NCBI GenBank assembly: GCA_945861275.1
Contig: CAMATZ010000008.1
Location: forward strand, 62,001-126,000
Source of the DNA: Bordetella parapertussis
Lineage (GTDB): Bacteria > Pseudomonadota > Gammaproteobacteria > Burkholderiales > SG8-41
Reading direction: 5' to 3'
DNA: 64,000 bases
Shown one piece after another: positions 57,012 to 64,000 of the stretch. The notes beneath the pieces were generated by a model. It saw nothing but the letters and a program-made list of their open reading frames with translations, had not been told where the DNA came from and did no database searches. Position 1 is the stretch's first letter. Each line of letters opens with the position of its first letter. A program made the translations under genes and the position numbers.

Positions 57012-57120
57012 GTCGTTCCCGCCCCCGATTAAAGCATTCGAGGGCAGGCTGCGGCGGGAACCCATAACACAGTGCCCTATGGAACAATGTATAGATTCCC
57101 GCCTGCGCGGGAATGACAGG
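57012..57120. repeat. Paired dRS3-like/REP repeats (TTCCCGC...GCGGGAA)
   Basis: gtcgttcccgcc (57012-57023) faces gcgggaatgac (57107-57117); core ATTCCCGC-CTGC-GCGGGAAT at 57095-57114 is a perfect hairpin. Confidence 0.8.
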
Positions 57121-57235
57121 GGAAAGATTGTCGCTCTCATCAAACAATGCGAGCGATTTGGCCCACACAAAAATCTGATAAACGATAATGCGAGACTTGG
57201 CCTCGTTAATCGCCACGAACAGAGGATTGAATACG

Positions 57236-58207
57236 ATGAATAAACTTTTCGCCTGGATACCCGCCTTAATCGCGCTGGCTTGCAGCTATGCCGCCAACGC
57301 CCAGACCAGCTATCCGAACCGCCCGCTGCGCGTGGTGGTTTTTATTCCGCCGGGCGGCGGTGCGGACCTGCTCGCGCGCGTCATGGGACAGAAGCTCGGT
57401 GACGTGCTCGGGCAGACCGTCGTGATCGACAACCGCGCCGGCATGGGCGGGGTGATCGGCACCAACCTTGTCGCCAAAGCGGCGCCCGATGGCTATACGC
57501 TGCTGCAGGGTGGCATCACCACGCACGGCATCGGCCCGCACATTTATGCTAATTTGCCATACGATCCGCTCAAGGATTTCGCGCCGGTCATCCTCTCTGC
57601 GACCTTGCCGATATTCCTCATCGCCAACGCGCAGGTGCCGGTGAAATCGGTGAGCGAGCTGATCGCGCTCGCCAAGGCGAAACCTGCCAGCGTCAGCTTT
57701 GCCTCGCCCGGAACGGGCAGTGCGCCGCACCTTGTCGGTGAGTTGTTCAAAATCGTCACCGGCATTCCGAGCCAGCACATCCCGTACAAAGGCAGCGGCA
57801 CCGGCGCGCCCGCGCTCGCGGGCGGGGAAGTGCAATTCATGTTCGACGCCATCGCCGGCCATCAGCCGCACATCCAGTCGGGCCGCAGCAAGGCCCTCGC
57901 TGTCACCAGCCCCGCACGCCTCAAGGCATTCGCCGACATCCCGACGATGAAGGAAGTTGGGCTGGCGCGCGTCGATGGCGAAGTCTGGTACGGGCTGCTG
58001 GCGCCGGCCGGCACGCCGAAGACTATCATCGCGAAACTCAATGCCGATTCGCAGCGTGTGCTTGCCATGCAGGAAGTGAAGGACCGGCTAACGGGCGCGG
58101 GGATCAATGCCGCCGGCAGCACGCCGGAGGAGTTCGGCAAGTTTATCCGCGCCGAGCTCGACAAATGGGGACCGGTGGTGAAGGCCGCGGGGATTAAGGC
58201 GAACTAA
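57236..58207 (+). CDS. Bug/TctC-type substrate-binding protein
   Basis: YPNRPLRVVVFIPPGGGADLLARVMGQKLGDVLGQTVVIDNRAGMGGVIGTNLVAKAAPDGYTL. ATG at 57236 with signal peptide. Confidence 0.95.
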   Translation: MNKLFAWIPALIALACSYAANAQTSYPNRPLRVVVFIPPGGGADLLARVMGQKLGDVLGQTVVIDNRAGMGGVIGTNLVAKAAPDGYTLLQGGITTHGIGPHIYANLPYDPLKDFAPVILSATLPIFLIANAQVPVKSVSELIALAKAKPASVSFASPGTGSAPHLVGELFKIVTGIPSQHIPYKGSGTGAPALAGGEVQFMFDAIAGHQPHIQSGRSKALAVTSPARLKAFADIPTMKEVGLARVDGEVWYGLLAPAGTPKTIIAKLNADSQRVLAMQEVKDRLTGAGINAAGSTPEEFGKFIRAELDKWGPVVKAAGIKAN

Positions 58208-58215
58208 TGTACTGC

Positions 58216-58297
58216 GTGAAGGGTGAAGGGTGAAGAGTGAAAAGGTACCCCACTAATCAGGGCTGCCCCTTCACCCTTCACTCTTCACCCGTCACGT
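58216..58297. repeat. Intergenic palindrome of short tandem repeats (GTGAAGG units), element C
   Basis: gtgaagggtgaagggtgaagagtgaaaagg ... ccccttcacccttcactcttcacccgtcac. Confidence 0.9.
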
Positions 58298-58319
58298 TTT
58301 TAAATCGGAGAAACAAACC

Positions 58320-58727
58320 ATGGCTACAAACGGAACCGTTCAGTCACTTAACATCAATGACCTGACGCGGTATGCGCCCGAAGCGCGGGTCAATCAGCCT
58401 TTGCTGGATTCGAAAGACCTCGTCACGCGCATGAATTGCTACGAGCCGGGACAGGTCACGCCCTTCCACGTGCACCCCAACGACGATGAAGTCATTTTTT
58501 GTGTCGAGGGACGCGGCGCGATTACGTTCGAGAAGTTGGACGCTGTGCCGATCGGGCCAGGCAGCCTGGTGAGTCTGCCGGCCGGACTCCCGCACGGGAT
58601 AAAGGCTGCCGACGATAGTCGCATGATCGTCATCTACACCACCAACGCCGGTTACACCAGCGAGCGCCCGCAGTCGATTGCCGCCGAGGCGGGCATACCG
58701 TTGCCCGGAGAGCATCCGCGCGAATAA
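58320..58727 (+). CDS. Cupin domain-containing protein
   Basis: MNCYEPGQVTPFHVHPNDDEVIFCVEGRGAITFEKLDAVPIGPGSLVSLPAGLPHGI: two cupin motifs. Confidence 0.93.
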   Translation: MATNGTVQSLNINDLTRYAPEARVNQPLLDSKDLVTRMNCYEPGQVTPFHVHPNDDEVIFCVEGRGAITFEKLDAVPIGPGSLVSLPAGLPHGIKAADDSRMIVIYTTNAGYTSERPQSIAAEAGIPLPGEHPRE

Positions 58728-58742
58728 TAGTCAGAAGTCCCT

Positions 58743-58778
58743 GTAGGATGGGTACTGGCCAATGGCCGTAACCCATCA
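58743..58778. repeat. Short inverted repeat GATGGGT...ACCCATC (REP-like)
   Basis: gtaggatgggtactggccaatggccgtaacccatc. Confidence 0.6.
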
Positions 58779-58810
58779 CAACCAATCTCACCTATCCCCC
58801 AAGACTATGA

Positions 58811-59299
58811 GCCAACGCCCAAGGTTTCAGCCTGCACGCAGGCGTGCGCTGCGATGCCAATGACCGCCAAGGCATCGAACAACTGTGCCGTTATCTCACG
58901 CGCCCGGCCATCTCAAACGAACGCCTGAGCATCAACTACGAAGGCAACGCCGTGCGCAAACTCAAAACCCCGTGGCCTTGGTACCAATAGGGCGCCACCC
59001 ACTTCGTGCTTACACCGATGGAATTCATGTAGCGGCTGGCGGCTCTGGCGCCGTGCCCACGGCTGCACCTGATCCGCTTTCATGGGGTGGTCGCGCCGAA
59101 TGCCAAACTCAGATCAACGGTAGTGCCCGTATCGCCGCAACCAACAGTGACGAAGCGGCTGATTTTACGTGAGCTGAGGGCACGGCGCGGCTGGTGCTTG
59201 CGTAAACAGGGAAATCAGCGGATTTTGTGCGCAGATCGAGCCGGGATGTGCGGGGAAGCAGCGTGGTTCGGAGAAAATTACGCGAAAAGTCGAAGTTGA
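58811..59299 (+). pseudogene. Decayed IS91-family (Y2/HUH) transposase C-terminal fragment
   Basis: One frame reads [104 protein letters not shown]91-type conserved block with two in-frame stops. Confidence 0.85.
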
Positions 59300-59399
59300 C
59301 TGCCTGCGGCACGGCGGATACATTGGGCGTCATGCAGAAACAGCGTTTAAAATTCCTATACCCCGAGCCGTCAGGGCACCAAGTCATAGGGGGACGGGC

Positions 59400-60935
59400 A
59401 TGAATCGCAGGTCGTTCGTGAAGACGGCTGCGAGCGCATTGGCCGCTGCTCCGTTCGTGAGCCGGATTCCCCGGTCCGCCGCGGCCACGTCGAAATTCGA
59501 CCCGGGTTTTGCGACGGCCAGCAATGCGGTGCGCGCGCTTCGCAGCGGCGTCATCTCCGCGCGCGAGCTGACCGAGCACACCTACCGCCGCATCAGTCAG
59601 CACAACCCCAAAGTGAACGCGTTCGTCACGCTGATCGAAGAGCAGGCGATGGCGCGTGCGCGGGAAGCCGACGAGGCCCTTGCCGCCGGAAAAGTGTGGG
59701 GGCCGCTGCACGGGCTGCCGATCGTCATCAAGGATAATTTCTCGACTGCGGGCGTGCGGACGACCTCGGGCTCGAAGAAATTCGAGAACCGCATTCCTCG
59801 GGAAGACTCGGTGGCGGTGGCCCGGTTGAAGCGGGCGGGCGCCATCATCATCGGAAAAACGAACCTGCCGGAGTTCGCGCGCGACAACCAGACCCATAAC
59901 GAAGTAGCCGGCACGACGAACAATCCGTGGGATCCGCGCAGGACATCGGGCGGGTCCACCGGCGGCGGCGCGGCCGCACTGGCGGCAGGGCTCGGGTTCC
60001 TCGAGCTCGGCAGCGATATCGCGGGGTCCATCCGGAATCCGAGTCACTTCTGCGGCGTCTACGGCCACAAGTCGACACTGGACGTCGTCCCGGGTCCCGG
60101 CGCCATCGGGACCGGACTCGGGGCGAGCACGCCCAGCTTTCTGAGCGTCGCCGGCCCGATGGCGCGCGGCGCGGAAGACTTGAGAATGATGCTGGAAATC
60201 ATCGGCGGTCCCGTGCCGGCCGAGGCGGTGGCGCTGCAGTGGAAGTTGCCTCCCCCCCGCCGTGCGCGCTTCAGGGACTATCGCATCGGCTACGTGCAGG
60301 ACGATCCGTTCTGTGCCGTGACCGCGGACGTGCGGGATGTTCTCACGAATGCCATCGATGCGCTGCGCAAAGCGGGCGTGAATTTGAGCGAGGGGTGGCC
60401 CACAGGCGTCGACCCCGAAGCCCAGTTCGACGCTTACTACTTCCTGCTCGCGGCGCGTCTTGCTGGAACGGTGAGCCCGGGCGGCAAGCCGGAAAGCGCT
60501 GACGGACCCTGGGAGTACTACGTGAAAAGGAACCGTGGGGCGCTCGCCGCGTCCCACGGGGACTGGATCACGCGAACGGCGGCCCGGTTGCGCGCACGCG
60601 CCGTATGGCAGGAGTACTTCAAGACGTACGATGCCTTTCTGCTGCCCTGCAATTTCGTCGCGGCTTTTCCCCACGTCCACGAGATGCCCGCGTCCAGGCG
60701 CGTGCTCGATACACCCGAGGGTAGGCGCCTGTACAACGACGTCATGAAATGGACTTCGCTTGCAACGCTCAGCGGCTGCCCTGCGACCGTCGCGCCCGTC
60801 GGCCGCACGCGCGGCGGTCTGCCGGTGGGGCTGCAGATCATGGGGCCCTATCTCGAGGACGCGACGCCCATCGATATCGCGCGCCTCATGGCAGACATCG
60901 TGGGCGGTTTCGAGGCGCCGCCCGGATATGCATGA
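59400..60935 (+). CDS. Amidase (amidase signature family) with Tat-type signal
   Basis: NRRSFVK twin-Arg N-terminus; GPLHGLPIVIKDNF; TNNPWDPRRTSGGSTGGGAAALAAG. Confidence 0.95.
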   Translation: MNRRSFVKTAASALAAAPFVSRIPRSAAATSKFDPGFATASNAVRALRSGVISARELTEHTYRRISQHNPKVNAFVTLIEEQAMARAREADEALAAGKVWGPLHGLPIVIKDNFSTAGVRTTSGSKKFENRIPREDSVAVARLKRAGAIIIGKTNLPEFARDNQTHNEVAGTTNNPWDPRRTSGGSTGGGAAALAAGLGFLELGSDIAGSIRNPSHFCGVYGHKSTLDVVPGPGAIGTGLGASTPSFLSVAGPMARGAEDLRMMLEIIGGPVPAEAVALQWKLPPPRRARFRDYRIGYVQDDPFCAVTADVRDVLTNAIDALRKAGVNLSEGWPTGVDPEAQFDAYYFLLAARLAGTVSPGGKPESADGPWEYYVKRNRGALAASHGDWITRTAARLRARAVWQEYFKTYDAFLLPCNFVAAFPHVHEMPASRRVLDTPEGRRLYNDVMKWTSLATLSGCPATVAPVGRTRGGLPVGLQIMGPYLEDATPIDIARLMADIVGGFEAPPGYA

Positions 60936-61234
60936 TGACGCGACCCCAAGATCACGCACGGGGACAGGTCTTGCAATATAGCATCGCAACCGTGACGCCC
61001 GTCTTTTAGCAAGCCCGGAAGGAGCGCAGCGTATCCCCTTGGGCGGGAAGCTGTTCCCCGGATTACGGCCTTCGGCCTTCATCCGGGCTACTCATGCCGC
61101 TCAATCGCGTACGAGTACGGGCTTTCAGGTGAGGTGGTTGTCGTTCCCTACACCCGCATTTCTCTACAAGTTGCGTTCGCGGGCGAATCGGGTGGAGAAT
61201 CAGGCTCGGGATCGAACACTGAGGAGAGCTGGCC

Positions 61235-62179
61235 ATGTCAGTACAAGCGGTGCGGGAAGTGGTAGCGCAGCAAGCTGGGGCGGTCGAAGTCGTTCCGATG
61301 GCCATACACATCGGCGCCGAGATCCGCGGTGTCGATCTGTCGCGTCCGCTGCCGCCGGCGCAGGTGAGTGCAGTCCGTGCTGCGCTGCTGCGCTGGAAGG
61401 TGGTGTTCTTTCACGATCAGACGCTCGATCACCGCAAGCATATCGCCGCCGCGCGCCAGTTCGGCGAAACCACCGCCGGCCATGTCGTCTACGGCAGCGA
61501 CGGCGAGTACCCGCAGATTTATTCCGTGGCCAAGAACCGCAAGGCCAACCGCTTCCAGGGTCAAACCCTGTTCCGCGCGTGGTCAGGTTGGCACACCGAC
61601 ATCACGGCGGCAATCAATCCGCCTGCGGCGTCTATCCTGCGCGGCGATATCGTGCCGCCCTACGGCGGCGACACCCTGTTCACCAGTCTGGTCGCGGCCT
61701 ACAACGCGCTATCGCCGGTGATGCAGAAATTCGTCGATGGCTTGCGCGGCGTGCATCGATTCGCACCGCCGTCTGGCGTGGACGAAACGCCGGAGTATCG
61801 GGAATTGATGCGCAAGCGCATCCTGGTGAGCGAGCACCCCATTGTGAGAGTACATCCGGAAACCGGCGAGCGGGCGCTGTTCGTGAGCCCGTCGTTCCTG
61901 AAGTCGATTGTCGGCTTGTCGCCGCGCGAGAGCCAGGTGCTGCTCGAATTCCTGTGGGAGCATATCGTGCGCCCCGAATTCACTGTGCGCTTTCGCTGGG
62001 CGCCGGGCAGCGTTGCGTTCTGGGATAACCGCGCCACCGCGCACCTGGCACCCAGGGATATCTTCGATTCGGACTTCGACCGCCAGTTCTATCGCGTCAC
62101 GCTGGTCGGTGATGTGCCGGTCGGTGTGGACGGCAAGCCCTCGAAGGCGGTTGAGGGCGAGCCCATCGGCGCGTTATAG
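61235..62179 (+). CDS. TauD/TfdA family dioxygenase
   Basis: IGAEIRGVDLSRPL, WHTDITAAINPP (HxD), FRWAPGSVAFWDNRATAHLAP. Confidence 0.95.
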   Translation: MSVQAVREVVAQQAGAVEVVPMAIHIGAEIRGVDLSRPLPPAQVSAVRAALLRWKVVFFHDQTLDHRKHIAAARQFGETTAGHVVYGSDGEYPQIYSVAKNRKANRFQGQTLFRAWSGWHTDITAAINPPAASILRGDIVPPYGGDTLFTSLVAAYNALSPVMQKFVDGLRGVHRFAPPSGVDETPEYRELMRKRILVSEHPIVRVHPETGERALFVSPSFLKSIVGLSPRESQVLLEFLWEHIVRPEFTVRFRWAPGSVAFWDNRATAHLAPRDIFDSDFDRQFYRVTLVGDVPVGVDGKPSKAVEGEPIGAL

Positions 62180-62233
62180 CGCGGTCATCACGGGGCGACG
62201 TCGCCTTCGTTTGAACACAAAGGGAGATAAAGA

Positions 62234-63022
62234 ATGAGCACGAAATGGTGCAGGTTTCAGGCAGGTGACAAGGTGTCCTACGGCAGGATCGACGGTGACA
62301 GCGTCATCGCGGTGGACGGCGCGCCCTGGGGCGCTCACACGGATACGTCGACGCGGCATGCGCTGTCGTCGGTGAAGCTCTTGATTCCGACGGTGCCGTC
62401 GACGTTCTACTGCGTGGGCATCAATTATCGCGAGCACATCATCCAGGCGGCCAAGCGCCGAGGCGTCGAGCCGGTATTCCCGCAAAGACCGGACATCGGT
62501 TACCGCGCCAACAACGCGCTGTGCGCGCACGACGACCCCATCGTCAAGCCGAAAGACGCCGGCGACATCTTTCAGTACGAAGGCGAACTCGTCGCTGTGA
62601 TCGGCAAGCAGGGCAAAAAGATCCCCGCGGACAAAGCGCTGGACCACGTGTTCGGCTGGACCATCGGCAACGATGTCAGCGAGCGCACCTGGCAGCGCGG
62701 CGATCGCACCCTGTGGCGCGGGAAAAACGCAGACAGCTTCAAGCCGATGGGGCCGTGGATCGTCACCGGCGTTGACTACCGCAAGATGACCACCGTGGTG
62801 CGCCTGAACGGCGAGGAAGTCGATCGCTTCGGCACCGCTGACATGATCCACGACGTCGAGACCTACATCGCCGAGGTGAGCAAGTACTGCACACTCTACC
62901 CGGGCGACGTGATGTGGATGGGCACCGACGGCTCGCCGCGCAACATGAAACCCGGCGACGTGTGCGAAGTCGACATCTCCGGCATCGGCACGCTGCGTAA
63001 CAAGGTGGTCGCAGAAGTCTGA
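62234..63022 (+). CDS. Fumarylacetoacetate hydrolase family protein
   Basis: YCVGINYREHI, FQYEGELVAVIGKQGKKI, FGWTIGNDVSERTWQRGDR, LYPGDVMWMGTDG. Confidence 0.95.
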   Translation: MSTKWCRFQAGDKVSYGRIDGDSVIAVDGAPWGAHTDTSTRHALSSVKLLIPTVPSTFYCVGINYREHIIQAAKRRGVEPVFPQRPDIGYRANNALCAHDDPIVKPKDAGDIFQYEGELVAVIGKQGKKIPADKALDHVFGWTIGNDVSERTWQRGDRTLWRGKNADSFKPMGPWIVTGVDYRKMTTVVRLNGEEVDRFGTADMIHDVETYIAEVSKYCTLYPGDVMWMGTDGSPRNMKPGDVCEVDISGIGTLRNKVVAEV

Positions 63023-63072
63023 GACAAGCGGGTAATTGAACAGTACATGGAAATCGGCATAGCAATCACGCC

Positions 63073-63152
63073 GTAGGTTGGCGGTGAGCATAGCGAACCC
63101 CAACGTTCGCATGTCGTACACCGCTGATGTTGGGCTTACCAGCCCAACCTAC
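63073..63152. repeat. REP-like inverted repeat related to the 32276-32385 element
   Basis: GTAGGTTGGCGGTGAGCATAGCGAACCCCAAC ... GTTGGGCTTACCAGCCCAACCTAC; shares the GTAGGTTGG/CCAACCTAC termini. Confidence 0.85.
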
Positions 63153-63192
63153 CGAACTGGACCTTAAGGTTCTCGTCTGGGCGGTATCGAAA

Positions 63193-64000
63193 TCAGGCGG
63201 GCGCCGCGCCGCGCACACAGGTACGCTGCAGCACCCGTGGGAAACGCGCCGCGTCGAAATTGGTGTTGGCGCGGTGCAGAAGGCAGCGGTTATCCCACAT
63301 CAGCAGGTCGCCCGCCATCCATTTGTGGCGGTAGACGAAACGTTCCTCCACCGCGTGCGCGTTCAGTTTTTCCAGGCGTGCGCGACCCACTTCCTCCGGC
63401 TGGCCTTCGAAGTAAGCGGCGTGCTCGCCCATGAACAGCGCCTTGCTACCGGTTTCCGGGATCACGCGCACCAGTGGATGCGGCATAGGCGGGGCATCGG
63501 CGATTTCTTCCGGCGTGGCCTTGCTCCCCATGCGTGCCCGGGAAATTTCCCAGCTATGCACCACGCGCACACCTTCGAGTTCCGCCTTTTCGTCCGCCGG
63601 CAGCGCCTCGTACGCAGCGATCATGTTGGCGAAACACGTTTCTCCCCCATCCGGCGGCATCACCAAAGCGTGGAGAATGGTTGCGAGCGAGGGCTGGGGA
63701 CGGAACGATTTGTCGGAATGCCAGCGGGTGGATGCGACCTTGCCGCTGGGTTTCCCGTCAGCGCCGAGATTGCTGACAATATGCACCAGCGGGTTTACCG
63801 TGCCGCGGTTGACGGCCATGTGGCGCTCCAGCGTGCCGAATTGTTGCGTGAAGGCAATCTGCTGGTCGTGATCCAGATGCTGATCGCGAAAGCACAGCAC
63901 GTGGTATTGAACGAAGGCATCGTAAACCGCGCGTTTCGTGGCCTCTGCCAGCGGCTGGCGCAGATCCAGGCCCACAATCGCAGCGCCGAGGACGGGAGAC
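63193..64000 (-). CDS. TauD/TfdA family dioxygenase (N-terminus truncated by the window edge)
   Basis: Open to the window end in frame (...SPVLGAAIVGLDLRQPL); WHSDKSFRPQPS (HxD), HKWMAGDLLMWDNRCLLHRA. Confidence 0.92.
   Translation of the reverse strand, partial: SPVLGAAIVGLDLRQPLAEATKRAVYDAFVQYHVLCFRDQHLDHDQQIAFTQQFGTLERHMAVNRGTVNPLVHIVSNLGADGKPSGKVASTRWHSDKSFRPQPSLATILHALVMPPDGGETCFANMIAAYEALPADEKAELEGVRVVHSWEISRARMGSKATPEEIADAPPMPHPLVRVIPETGSKALFMGEHAAYFEGQPEEVGRARLEKLNAHAVEERFVYRHKWMAGDLLMWDNRCLLHRANTNFDAARFPRVLQRTCVRGAAPA

Noticed and set aside
59109-61082. 657-aa minus-strand ORF opposite the amidase
   Set aside because: Shadow ORF in high-GC DNA; no recognisable domain, while the plus strand encodes a clear amidase.

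Overview
The window reads as betaproteobacterial chromosome (probably Burkholderiales-like, judged from gene order and protein similarity only). Positions ~1-13 kb hold a conserved housekeeping block: mutM, a GldG/DUF4340-type ABC system, a TPR protein, lolB, ispE, tRNA-Gln(TTG), prs, rplY, pth and ychF. Positions ~13-28 kb mix a putative organic-acid catabolic operon with queD/queE, an NTase plus small-ORF pair, and glnS. Positions ~28-64 kb are an accessory catabolic region. It is dominated by orphan Bug/TctC-type periplasmic substrate-binding proteins: 13 in the window, 11 of them between 28.9 and 48 kb, with no TctA/TctB seen. They are interleaved with enolase-superfamily enzymes, TauD-family oxygenases, VOC proteins, a Gfo/Idh/MocA oxidoreductase, a CoA-transferase, an amidase and an FAH-family hydrolase. 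Structure beyond genes includes: (i) a three-copy family of intergenic palindromes built from GTGAAGG-type short tandem repeats; (ii) several REP-like inverted repeats, one a perfect 30-bp IR; (iii) an SDR gene with its core deleted in frame; (iv) a decayed IS91-family transposase; (v) small ORFs and leader-like elements. No CRISPR array, rRNA or intact mobile element was seen. All functional calls come from reading motifs in the translations; no database search was run.
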